NCBI GenBank assembly: GCA_947475245.1
Contig: CANJLW010000030.1
Coordinates: 1-55,225 of the forward strand
From: Acetobacteraceae bacterium
Lineage (GTDB): Bacteria; Pseudomonadota; Alphaproteobacteria; Acetobacterales; Acetobacteraceae
Direction of reading: 5' to 3'
DNA: 55,225 nucleotides
Under the pieces are notes generated by a model, which saw only the letters and a program-made list of their open reading frames with translations, was not told the DNA's origin and did no database searches. The translations under genes and the position numbers were made by a program. Shown one piece after another: positions 44,050-52,646 of the stretch; the stretch's first letter is position 1; each line of letters starts with the position of its first letter.

Positions 44050-45143
44050 CGGTCAGCTCCCACGGTAAAGCGACGCAGCGCGTCGCGGTTCAATTCCAGG
44101 CCAAATCCCGGCGCGTCGGAGGCGATCATCGCGCCGTCCGTCAGCGCGGGCATCGCCGTCAGCAGCCCCGCCGATCGGGGCACGTATTCCACGAGATGAC
44201 CGTTCGGTACGGCAGTCAGCAAGTGAATGTGAATTTCCGGCAGCACATGACCGCCGACGGGAAGGTTGAACGATTGTGCCAGCGCCGCGACCTTGCGCCA
44301 GGGCGTAACTCCGCCGATCCGCCCGAGATCGATCAACGCGACGGACGTGGCCCGCGCCTCGAACAACCTTGTGTAATCCGCGATCTGATAGAGATGTTCG
44401 CCGGTGGCGACGGGTACGTCCAACGCCTGGGTCACGCGGGCCATCGCGGCGATATCGGTATGCGAAACGGGGTCCTCCACCCAGACGACACCGGCCTCCT
44501 GCAACGCCCTGCCCGTGCGGATCGCCCGATCGAGCGACCAGGTTTCCGTCGCGTCGACCATGATCGCGATATCGGAGCCGACCGCATCGCGCACGGCGCG
44601 GACGCGCGCGACCTCGCCTTCCGGGGTCTGTTCGTGACCGACACGCAGTTTGACCGCCCGGAACCCTGCCGCCACCGCCTGGCGCGCGGAGGCCGCGAGG
44701 TCGTCCAAACTCAGGCTGTACCAGAACCCGTCGCTGGCATAGGCAGGCAAGCGATCTCGAAAACCGCCCAATAATCGCCGGACCGGCTGGCCGAGGGTTT
44801 TGCCAGCCGCGTCCCACAGGGCAATGTCCAGCGGGCAAATGGCATAGTGCAGCAGTCCGCCGGGGCCGACCCAGTCGCCGGCGCGGGCCATACGATGCCA
44901 GGCTGCCTCGGCATCCAGCACATTCATCCCGATCAACAGCTTGCCCAATTCCCGCGCGGCGGACGCGACGGCGTCGATCAACAAAGGATTGAGTGACACG
45001 ATGTATCCGAAACCGCGCACCCCGTCGGCGGTTTCGATCTCCGCCACCACGTGCCAGTTGGCCCCGACCGCCTTGCCGGCGGCCTCGTACGGTTTGTCCA
45101 GCGGTACTTTGACCGTGCTAACCGCAACGTCGACGATCCTCAT
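44046..45143 (-). CDS. Mandelate racemase/muconate lactonizing enzyme family protein
   Basis: The 365-aa enolase-superfamily enzyme has an N-terminal capping domain. A barrel follows with KLRVG in the catalytic Lys strand, metal ligands Asp in IMVDATETW, Glu in VVWVEDPVSH and Glu in VATGEHLYQ, and a late GGHVLPEIH. The KxR rather than KxK strand with a distal His suggests an acid-sugar dehydratase or mandelate-racemase-like reaction more than a true muconate cycloisomerase. It overlaps genes on both sides by 4 nt. Confidence 0.9.
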   Translation of the reverse strand: MRIVDVAVSTVKVPLDKPYEAAGKAVGANWHVVAEIETADGVRGFGYIVSLNPLLIDAVASAARELGKLLIGMNVLDAEAAWHRMARAGDWVGPGGLLHYAICPLDIALWDAAGKTLGQPVRRLLGGFRDRLPAYASDGFWYSLSLDDLAASARQAVAAGFRAVKLRVGHEQTPEGEVARVRAVRDAVGSDIAIMVDATETWSLDRAIRTGRALQEAGVVWVEDPVSHTDIAAMARVTQALDVPVATGEHLYQIADYTRLFEARATSVALIDLGRIGGVTPWRKVAALAQSFNLPVGGHVLPEIHIHLLTAVPNGHLVEYVPRSAGLLTAMPALTDGAMIASDAPGFGLELNRDALRRFTVGADR

Positions 45144-45700
45144 GACTGGGTCGATCGGACCGGCAGCGGCCGGCCCTGATCCAACCCGACCTGGTGCGCG
45201 TTCAGCGTCAGCGCGACCATCGCGTAATAGCCGATCAGCGCGGTCAGCTCGACGACCCCGGGCACGCCGAACAGACCGACGATTCGTTGATAATTTGCCT
45301 CTCCGGCGAAGCGTTGGCTCAGCAATTCCATGCCGTAGTCATGGATCGCCTGCTCGTCCGCCGCGTCGAAGCGCGTGCCGCCAACCCGCAGCGTTTCAAT
45401 CGAAGCCGCCGACAGGCCCGCTTTTACCGCTTCGGTCTCGTGGGATGCCCATTCGAACTGGCAATCCCAGAACCGGCCCGTCAGCAGGATCGTGAACTCC
45501 CGCAACCGCGGCGGAAAGCTGGAATTGAAGCGCAGCACCAGGCCCAGCGCCGACCACGCTTCCGCCAGTTCCGGACGGTGCATCGCCACGGCTAACGGAC
45601 CGACGGGCGCCGATTGTCGCGGGCCATTTTTCATCGCGTCAAAGACGCGCTGCTGCTCCGGAGTCAGGTTCTCTCCGGTGATCAAGGGTATGCGAGCCAT
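45140..45700 (-). CDS. Carboxymuconolactone decarboxylase (CMD) family protein
   Basis: The 186-aa helical protein starts MARIPLITGENLTPEQQRVFDAM and contains PRLREFTILLTGRFWDCQFEWASHETEAVKAG, the active helix of the family with one Cys and a His instead of the AhpD CxxC pair. It is the first gene of the operon, with GGGAGGAC before the ATG, and its stop overlaps the enolase gene by 4 nt. It may act on a lactone or ring intermediate; the actual substrate is unknown. Confidence 0.88.
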   Translation of the reverse strand: MARIPLITGENLTPEQQRVFDAMKNGPRQSAPVGPLAVAMHRPELAEAWSALGLVLRFNSSFPPRLREFTILLTGRFWDCQFEWASHETEAVKAGLSAASIETLRVGGTRFDAADEQAIHDYGMELLSQRFAGEANYQRIVGLFGVPGVVELTALIGYYAMVALTLNAHQVGLDQGRPLPVRSTQS

Positions 45701-45835
45701 GGCGATTGTCCTCCCTGCCCGGGATTGTCACGCTGCTCCGTTAAACCGGCAATGGGGCAAACCGACACCCCGAACAGCGACCCTTGCCCAAAACTGCCTC
45801 GCGGACCATCCTCCGGCCACAAACGGGGGAACTCC

Positions 45836-47101
45836 ATGCGCATCGAAATCATCTGCACCGGCGACGAAGTGCTGACCGGAAAGATCGTCAATACCAATTT
45901 TTCCTACATGGCCCAGAAGCTCGAAGACGTCGGTCTGTCCGTGCATTGGGGGACGACCGTCGGCGACGACCGTGAAAGCCTGCTCGCCGCTTTCCAACTG
46001 GCCGGCACCCGGGCCGACGCCGTCATCGTCAACGGCGGTCTTGGCCCGACCGTCGATGACCTGTCGCAGGAGATCGCCGCCCAGGCCGCCGGGGTGGAAC
46101 TGGTGCTGCACCAGGAATGGCTGACCATCATGGAGGCGTTCTTCACCAAACGCGCTCGCGTCATGCCGCCGAACAACGTCAAACAGGCCATGCTGCCCGC
46201 AACCGCCGAAATGATCGACAACCCGATCGGCACCGCATGCGGCTTCGCCATGGATATCGGCAAGGCGCGCTTCTTCTTCACCCCCGGCGTGCCACGCGAA
46301 CTGCGTCGTATGCTGGAAGAACAGGTCATCCCGCGCATCCTCGCCCGCTCCGGCGAACCCGCCTCGATCCACCTCAAGCGCTTTCACTCCTACGGCATCG
46401 GCGAATCTCACGCCGACGAACTGCTCAAGGGGATCGAGGACCTTGATCCGCAAGGCGGCGTCAAACTCGGCTTCCGCGCCCACTACCCACAGCTTGAGAC
46501 CAAGCTGACGGTGCGTGGTCGGGACATGGACGACGTCCACCGGAAGCTGGCCCCCGTCACCGCCGCGGTTCGCCAACGTCTCGGCAACTTCATCATGGCG
46601 GAAGACGGCGACACGCTCGAAGGCGTCACTCTCGCCGAACTGACCGCGCGAAACGCAACGCTGTCGGTGGTGGAAACCTTCACCGCCGGGCAAATTGCCG
46701 CCCGCTTCGCCCACCTGCCCAACGCCGAAACGGTCTTCAAGCGCGGCGTCGTCGTGCGCGACTTCACCGAATTGGCGCCAATCTACGACGGCATCGACCT
46801 GTCCGGCGAGATGACGCAGGCGAAGACCGAGGCCGTGGCCCGCGCCGCGCGCGAGCGGACCGGCGCGACACACTCCCTCGTCGTGCTGATCGAGCTTGAC
46901 GCCGGCACCGATCGGATCGACTTCGGCGGCACGCTCTGGATCGGCATCGCCGATACCGACGGTGTCGAATTCCGCCGCTCCCGCATTCTGGGCGGACGCG
47001 AATGGGTCCGATTGGGAGCGGTCGAAATGGCCCTCGACTGTCTGCGCCGCAAGCTCCAGGGATTGCCCGTGGTCGAGCGGATCGACTTCGAAAAAACCTG
47101 A
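45836..47101 (+). CDS. cinA: CinA family protein (MoCF-like domain plus altered PncC-like domain)
   Basis: The 421-aa protein has an N-terminal molybdopterin-binding-like domain (CTGDEVLTGKIVNTNFSYMAQKLEDVG, VNGGLGPTVDDLSQEI, FFFTPGVPRELRRMLEEQ) and a C-terminal CinA domain from about residue 260. In NMN deamidases that domain has an AESCTGG-like active site; here it reads VETFTAG, so the catalytic Ser is Thr. Deamidase activity is therefore doubtful. The start at 45836 follows GGGGGA. It probably shares a transcript with the MFS gene 12 nt downstream. Confidence 0.88.
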   Translation: MRIEIICTGDEVLTGKIVNTNFSYMAQKLEDVGLSVHWGTTVGDDRESLLAAFQLAGTRADAVIVNGGLGPTVDDLSQEIAAQAAGVELVLHQEWLTIMEAFFTKRARVMPPNNVKQAMLPATAEMIDNPIGTACGFAMDIGKARFFFTPGVPRELRRMLEEQVIPRILARSGEPASIHLKRFHSYGIGESHADELLKGIEDLDPQGGVKLGFRAHYPQLETKLTVRGRDMDDVHRKLAPVTAAVRQRLGNFIMAEDGDTLEGVTLAELTARNATLSVVETFTAGQIAARFAHLPNAETVFKRGVVVRDFTELAPIYDGIDLSGEMTQAKTEAVARAARERTGATHSLVVLIELDAGTDRIDFGGTLWIGIADTDGVEFRRSRILGGREWVRLGAVEMALDCLRRKLQGLPVVERIDFEKT

Positions 47102-47113
47102 GGACATCGCATC

Positions 47114-48349
47114 TTGAGCACGCGCGAAATCGACTCCCCCTACGCCTGGTTCCGCCTCGCGGTGTCCATCCTGCTGTCCACCGTCGGCGGTGGCGGCATG
47201 TGGTCCGTGGTCGTGGCCCTGCCCGCGGTGCAGGCGGAGTTCGGGGCCGCGCGAGGCGGTGCCTCCCTGCCCTTCACCCTGACCATGATCGGCTTCGCCG
47301 TTGGCGGAGTCGTCATGGGCCGGCTGGCGGATAAGGTCGGCATCCTCACGCCGCTGATGATCGGCGCGGTCTCGCTTGGCGTCGGCTATGCGCTGGCCTC
47401 GCTGTCGGACTCGCTGTGGCAGTTCGCCCTTGCTTACGGTCTTTTGATCGGTGGCTTCGGCACCGCCGCCACCTTCGTGCCGCTGCTCGCCGATATCTCC
47501 CACTGGTTCGAAAAGCGCCGCGGCATCGCCGTCGCGCTCTGCGCGTGCGGCAATTATCTCGCCGGCGCAACCTGGCCCAAGATCGTCGAATACGGCATCC
47601 GCGTGCATGGTTGGCGAGAAACCCATCTATGGATGGGCATCTTCTGCGTTGTCGCCATGATCCCCCTCGCCCTGCTGCTGCGTGGTCATGCCCCGGTCCG
47701 CTCTGCCGGCGCCGCCCCCCTCGCCGGTCCGCGCTTCGGCATGATGGGCCTGTCGCCCGGTAAGCTTCAGGGTCTGCTCGCTGTTGCCGGGCTCGCCTGC
47801 TGCGTCGCCATGTCCATGCCGCAGGTCCATATCGTCGCCTATTGCAGCGACCTCGGCTACGGCGTCGCCCGCGGCGCCGAAATGCTTTCCCTCATGCTAG
47901 GGTTCGGCATCGTCAGCCGGGTCGCGTCCGGCTTCGTGGCCGATCGCATCGGCGGACTGCCGACCATGCTGATCGGATCGGTCATGCAGGGCGTCGCGCT
48001 GCTGATGTACATGATATCCGACGGGTTGACGTCGCTTTATATTATATCCGCAATCTTCGGCTTGTTTCAGGGCGGCTTGGTTCCCAGCTACGCGATTGTT
48101 ATCCGAGAGTGTTTTCCCGCCAACCAGGCCGGTGGCCGCGTCGGCCTCGTCATGATGATGACCCTGCTCGGCATGGCCCTCGGTGGCTGGATGTCGGGCG
48201 TGATCTTCGACATGACCGGCTCATACCGCGCTGCCTTCGCCAATGGCGTGCTGTGGAACGCGCTCAACCTCGCCATCGCGCTGTACCTGCTCAACCGCCG
48301 GCGCACCAACCCGCAACAGGCGGCCGGCGCAGCGGCGGTCGTCGCCTGA
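47114..48349 (+). CDS. MFS transporter (monocarboxylate/OFA-like)
   Basis: The 411-aa 12-helix carrier starts with YAWFRLAVSILLSTVGGGGMWSVVVALPAVQAEFG and has LTMIGFAVGGVVMGRLADKVG (motif A) and ISHWFEKRRGIAVALCACGNYLAGATWP, as in oxalate/formate-antiporter-like MFS carriers of organic acids. The start is TTG 47114, 12 nt after the cinA stop, with AGGAC upstream; the next ATG would remove the first helix. Confidence 0.88.
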   Translation: MSTREIDSPYAWFRLAVSILLSTVGGGGMWSVVVALPAVQAEFGAARGGASLPFTLTMIGFAVGGVVMGRLADKVGILTPLMIGAVSLGVGYALASLSDSLWQFALAYGLLIGGFGTAATFVPLLADISHWFEKRRGIAVALCACGNYLAGATWPKIVEYGIRVHGWRETHLWMGIFCVVAMIPLALLLRGHAPVRSAGAAPLAGPRFGMMGLSPGKLQGLLAVAGLACCVAMSMPQVHIVAYCSDLGYGVARGAEMLSLMLGFGIVSRVASGFVADRIGGLPTMLIGSVMQGVALLMYMISDGLTSLYIISAIFGLFQGGLVPSYAIVIRECFPANQAGGRVGLVMMMTLLGMALGGWMSGVIFDMTGSYRAAFANGVLWNALNLAIALYLLNRRRTNPQQAAGAAAVVA

Positions 48350-48358
48350 ACTGGTGGC

Positions 48359-48907
48359 CTAAACCGGCCCCAAGGGTCGATGCGGGGAGTCGGACGGTAA
48401 CAGCATCACCGGATCGTCCGGTCGCACCTCTCCCCCTTCCACCACGACGCCCATGACGCCGGCCTTGCGGATCAGGCCGCCGTCCGGGGCGCGGTCCAGC
48501 GTCGCCGCCATCAACCCCAGCTGAAACCGATCGAGCTGAACGCAGGGGTTGCGCAGCCCCGTCACCCGAACGACAGCGCGCGCGCCGAAACGCAACAAGG
48601 CACCGCTCGACAACCCCAGCAGATCGATGCCCTCGGTCAGGATGTTCTCCCCGATCTGACCGGGACCGATTCGGAATCCTTGCGCGTCCAGCGCCGTCAA
48701 CAATTCCGCCTGCAACAGATGAACCTGTCGCAGGTTCGGCTGATGGGGATCGCGCGCGACGCGGGAGCGATGTTTCACCGTCACCCCGGCATGCGCGTCT
48801 CCCTCGACACCCAACCCGGCGAGCAAGGTGATCCAAAGCCGCGGCGTTTTGGCGAACCGATGCGACCCGTCGCTACTGACCGCCCTGACACGTGCCTGCG
48901 TGCTCAT
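48359..48907 (-). CDS. MOSC domain-containing protein
   Basis: The 182-aa protein is a stand-alone MOSC domain: GLGVEGDAHAGVTVKHRSRV, LRQVHLLQAEL, IGENILTEGIDLLGLSSGALLRFG and the conserved Cys in TGLRNPCVQLDRF. MOSC domains bind pyranopterin-type cofactors or transfer sulfur and can detoxify N-hydroxylated bases. It is divergent from the TPR/glycosyltransferase gene with 59 nt between starts. No partner ferredoxin is visible. Confidence 0.9.
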   Translation of the reverse strand: MSTQARVRAVSSDGSHRFAKTPRLWITLLAGLGVEGDAHAGVTVKHRSRVARDPHQPNLRQVHLLQAELLTALDAQGFRIGPGQIGENILTEGIDLLGLSSGALLRFGARAVVRVTGLRNPCVQLDRFQLGLMAATLDRAPDGGLIRKAGVMGVVVEGGEVRPDDPVMLLPSDSPHRPLGPV

Positions 48908-48966
48908 GCTTCCCCTCCGCCGCTATCGGCCTGCTATACAGCGGATCGGCGGGATACGGGTGCAGC

Positions 48967-50700
48967 ATGAATGAAACCGCGACCACGGCGAACCTCGATC
49001 GGCTGTTGCACCACGGTGTGGCGCTCCACCAACAGGGGAGCCTGACGGAAGCCGAGACCATCTATCGGCAGATCATCGCCCTGCACCCAACAAACCACGA
49101 CGCGCTGCATCTGCTCGGCCTTGTGCGCTGCGCGCTTGGCGACGCCGCGGACGGCATCGCGCTGATCGAGCAAGCCGTCGCCCTGAACCCCGGATTCGTC
49201 GGGGCGCTGTGCAATCTGGCCATCGAGCTGAATCGCGCCGGTCGCGTCACCGAAGCCCTGACGCGCTTTGCGCAAACCCTGGCATTAGCGCCGAACCATT
49301 TGCCCGCGCTGATGGGGCACGGCATGGCGTTGCAAGCGATGGGCCGGACACAGGAAGCAATCGACCTCTATACCGCCGCCTTCAACGTGGATCCCACTTT
49401 GGCGGAAGCGTCGATGCGACGCGGCGACGCCCTTTGGGAACTCGATCGCCTGCCGGAAGCCGAAGCCGACCTGACGCGCGCAGTCAGCCTCGATCCGTCC
49501 AACCCCATCGCCTGGCTGGTGTTCGGCAATGTGCTGCTGGATCGCGAACGCTTCGAGACCGCGGTGGAGTGCTACGATCGCGCGCTCGCGCTGGCACCGG
49601 ATCTGCTGGCGGGCTGGATGAACCGGGGTACTGCCCTGCAAGCCGCCGGACGGATCGACGAAGCGCTGGCCGGATACGACCGAATACTGCGCGTGCAACC
49701 CGATCATGCCGATGCGCGGTTCAATCAAGGCCTGTGCCATTTGCGCCTTGGCCGCTTCGAGCAAGGCTGGGCGGGATACGAGTGGCGCTGGAAGCTGCCC
49801 GCGCGCCAAGGGGCCTTCGACGGCTTCGGGCGTCCTCTGTGGGACGGACGGACGGATCTGACCGGTAAGCGTATCCTGCTGCACGGCGAGCAGGGTCTGG
49901 GCGACACGATCCAGTTCTGTCGCTTCGCCGCCAAGGTCGCCGAACGCGGCGCGACCGTCATTCTGGGTGTCCAGCCGCCGCTCAAATCCTGGCTTACAAC
50001 CCTGTCCGGTTCGGCCCAGGTCCTCGCCGCGGGGGATCCGCGCCCGGCCTTCGATCTCCACTGCCCTCTGATGAGCTTGCCCGCCATTCTGGGGCTGGGT
50101 GCCGACGACCTCGCGACCGACGGTCCCTACCTGCCGGTCGATCCCGTCCACGCGTCCGGCTGGCGCGCGCGCCTGACACCACTGCCGGGGCTTAGGGTCG
50201 GAATCGCCTGGGCCGGCGACGCGCGCCGCTACGACCGTACCGCCTTCCGCATGGACCGCCGCCGATCCATCCCGCTGCCGATCCTGGCGGACCTGGCCGA
50301 CATGGCCGACATGGCCGGCGTGACGTTCGTGTCGCTGCAAAAGGGCGAGGCCGGTGCCAGTGCCGCCACAGTCTGGCCTGGTCTGATCGACTGGACCGAA
50401 CATCTGCGCGACTTCACCGATACGGCCGCGCTGATATCCGCGCTCGACCTGGTCGTTACCGTCGATACCTCCATCGCCCATGTCGCCGGCGCGGTCGGCG
50501 CGCGTGTCTGGGTCCTGAACCGCTTCGATCGCTGTTGGCGATGGGGTCTTACAGGGGCGGAGACGACATGGTACCCAACAATGCGCCTGTTCACCCAACC
50601 TCACCCCGGGCATTGGATGCCCGTCGTGGACGAGATCAAAACGGCGCTGCGGCACCATGTTGCGAAACATGACGCGATCAGCCCGGATCATGGCCCGTGA
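48967..50700 (+). CDS. TPR-repeat protein with GT9-like glycosyltransferase domain
   Basis: The 577-aa protein has about eight 34-residue TPRs (residues 5-275, e.g. ALHLLGLVRCALGDAADGI and AWLVFGNVLLDRERFETAV). A GT-B domain follows, with RILLHGEQGLGDTIQFCRF, LRVGIAWAGDARRYDRTAFR, VSLQKGEAG and VVTVDTSIAHVAGAVGARVWVL. Architectures like this resemble O-GlcNAc-transferase-type proteins in outline. The TPRs could recruit a protein substrate. It overlaps or nearly abuts the TpsB gene, so the secreted TpsA exoprotein is the obvious candidate substrate (inference). The start at 48967 has a weak ribosome site. Confidence 0.88.
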   Translation: MNETATTANLDRLLHHGVALHQQGSLTEAETIYRQIIALHPTNHDALHLLGLVRCALGDAADGIALIEQAVALNPGFVGALCNLAIELNRAGRVTEALTRFAQTLALAPNHLPALMGHGMALQAMGRTQEAIDLYTAAFNVDPTLAEASMRRGDALWELDRLPEAEADLTRAVSLDPSNPIAWLVFGNVLLDRERFETAVECYDRALALAPDLLAGWMNRGTALQAAGRIDEALAGYDRILRVQPDHADARFNQGLCHLRLGRFEQGWAGYEWRWKLPARQGAFDGFGRPLWDGRTDLTGKRILLHGEQGLGDTIQFCRFAAKVAERGATVILGVQPPLKSWLTTLSGSAQVLAAGDPRPAFDLHCPLMSLPAILGLGADDLATDGPYLPVDPVHASGWRARLTPLPGLRVGIAWAGDARRYDRTAFRMDRRRSIPLPILADLADMADMAGVTFVSLQKGEAGASAATVWPGLIDWTEHLRDFTDTAALISALDLVVTVDTSIAHVAGAVGARVWVLNRFDRCWRWGLTGAETTWYPTMRLFTQPHPGHWMPVVDEIKTALRHHVAKHDAISPDHGP

Positions 50701-50798
50701 CGACCCGATTTCAGCATCGGAACCGATTGGAAAACAACAATTTCAAGGGCCTTGATAAACTGATGGGGATACGCAATAGTCGGGGCCTTCGGGGAAAG

Positions 50799-52595
50799 AT
50801 GGGGGAATCGGTGCTCGTCAGGCGACCGAGACGATTGGCTTTCGCGATCGGCAGGCTTCTCATCGGCGGCATTGCGCCTGCGATGGGTTTTGTCGCGCCC
50901 GGTTTCGCCCAAACGCCCGCCGCGCAGGTCGCGCGCCCGCCGACCGCGTCCCCTTTGCCGGGCATCGCGCCGGTGGAGGCCCCGCGCGTCGCCCCCGGCC
51001 TTGCCGTTCCCGCCCCTCCGGCAACGCCGAGCGGGAATGAGGATGGAGCGCGTCATGCGATTCGGAGCATTGGGGTGGATGGCGTAAGCGCTTTCTCCGC
51101 CGCCGAAATCGGTGTCTACACCGCCAACCTGACCGGCCCCGCGGTCCCCGAAGGTCGTATCGAGGCCGCTCGGCAGGCCTTGGTGACGCTGTATCGCTCC
51201 AGCGGGTTCCTCTACACCACCGTCCGCGCCGTCATCCGCGGCGGCAATCTCAGCTTTCAGGTCGTCGAGGGCTATGTCGCCGAGGTCAAGCTCGACGGCG
51301 ATGTCGGCCCCGCCGGCACGCAGGTCCTGCGCTTTCTGAACCAACTCGTCGGCAAAAAACCGCTGCGCACAACGGACCTGGAACGCTGGCTGCTGCTCGC
51401 CCAGGACATCCCCGGCCTCACGGTGCGCTCGACCTTGAACCCATCAGTCGGCGATCCCGGGGTGCTCACGCTCGTCGCCCAGGTCAGTCGCCGCCCCCTC
51501 AGCGGATACTTCTCCGCCGACAACCGCGCCTACGAGCTTACCGGTCCGATCCAGGGCCTGTTGGCCTTCAACTTCGACAGTTTCAGCGAGCTCGGCGAAC
51601 GCACACAGCTTTCGATCTTCCGCACCTCGAACGGCACCAACATCTTCGGCCAGTTGTCGAGCGAGTTCTTCCTCGGTGCCCAAGGCCTCAAGATGAAGGT
51701 CTATGGCGGTGCCGGGAACTCCGTACCCAGCGGCACCCTCGCCGCTCAGGGGTATAACGGTGATACCCGCGTCGTCGGCACGCAGCTCAGCTATCCCGTC
51801 ATCCGCACGCGTGAGCAAACGCTGAACGTCACGGCCAACTTCGACATCACCGAAAACCAGGTCCACCTGAACACAGGCAACGACGGTGCGCCCGCCCGGG
51901 CCAACTACGACAGCCTGCGCATTCTGCGGCTCGGTGCTGAATACGCGCTCCTCGATACCCTGCTGGGTGCCGAACGCAACGGCATCAACAGCGCGAACGT
52001 ACGAATAAGCCAGGGCCTCTCGCTGCTCGGCGCGTCGCGCAACCACGACACGTCCACCCCGCCGCCGCGCCTGGGGGAGCAGATCGACTTCACCAAGATC
52101 CAGGGCGAATTGTCGCGGACGCAAACGCTGTTTGTGCCCTATGACGAAGCATCAGTTGCCCTTCGGACAACGGTTGCCTGGCAGTATTCCTCCGTCCTGC
52201 TGCCGCCCGCCGAGAAATTCTACCTCGGTGGGCCGCGCCTGAACCGCGGCTATTACTACGGCGAGGTCAGCGGCGATCGCGCCGTATCGATGTCCGCTGA
52301 ACTGCAACTGAACACGCCGCTGCCCACGCCCAGCTTCTGGCCGGACGAACTTCGGGCGCAGTTCTATGCGTTCTATGACTGGGGCAAGGCCTGGCAGGCG
52401 ACCCCCAACGAACTCGATGTCGCGGTCAGCTCCGCCGGCATGGGCATGCGCCTGTTCCTGACCGACACGGTGGAACTCGATATCGAGGGCGTCTATCGCA
52501 TCAACCGCTTCCCGACCGGCAAGGGTGACTCCAGCACGAAGGTCACTCCACTGCGGGAAGCGGGCGTATATTGGCAGATTCTGGCACGGTTCTGA
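50799..52595 (+). CDS. TpsB: ShlB/FhaC/HecB family two-partner secretion pore
   Basis: The 598-aa outer-membrane protein has a signal peptide (RRPRRLAFAIGRLLIGGIAP, cleavage near GFAQ) and a Pro/Ala-rich linker. A POTRA domain follows (VDGVSAFSAAEIGVYTANLTG through EGYVAEVKLDGDVG), then a 16-strand-type barrel with LGGPRLNRGYYYGEV as the conserved L6 region and a final aromatic residue (QILARF). It exports the TpsA protein encoded next. In-frame starts at 50697 (GTGA overlap with the TPR gene) and 50763 are possible; 50799 gives the best leader and has GGGGA upstream. Confidence 0.92.
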   Translation: MGESVLVRRPRRLAFAIGRLLIGGIAPAMGFVAPGFAQTPAAQVARPPTASPLPGIAPVEAPRVAPGLAVPAPPATPSGNEDGARHAIRSIGVDGVSAFSAAEIGVYTANLTGPAVPEGRIEAARQALVTLYRSSGFLYTTVRAVIRGGNLSFQVVEGYVAEVKLDGDVGPAGTQVLRFLNQLVGKKPLRTTDLERWLLLAQDIPGLTVRSTLNPSVGDPGVLTLVAQVSRRPLSGYFSADNRAYELTGPIQGLLAFNFDSFSELGERTQLSIFRTSNGTNIFGQLSSEFFLGAQGLKMKVYGGAGNSVPSGTLAAQGYNGDTRVVGTQLSYPVIRTREQTLNVTANFDITENQVHLNTGNDGAPARANYDSLRILRLGAEYALLDTLLGAERNGINSANVRISQGLSLLGASRNHDTSTPPPRLGEQIDFTKIQGELSRTQTLFVPYDEASVALRTTVAWQYSSVLLPPAEKFYLGGPRLNRGYYYGEVSGDRAVSMSAELQLNTPLPTPSFWPDELRAQFYAFYDWGKAWQATPNELDVAVSSAGMGMRLFLTDTVELDIEGVYRINRFPTGKGDSSTKVTPLREAGVYWQILARF

Positions 52596-52646
52596 TCGTG
52601 TCGGCGCACGGGCGACGTTCGATATCGCGCCTCGAAGGGAACGGCG

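Noticed and set aside
45728-47626. 632-codon minus-strand open frame opposite cinA
   Set aside because: Low-complexity Asp/Gly/His/Gln-rich translation antisense to a well-defined CinA protein.
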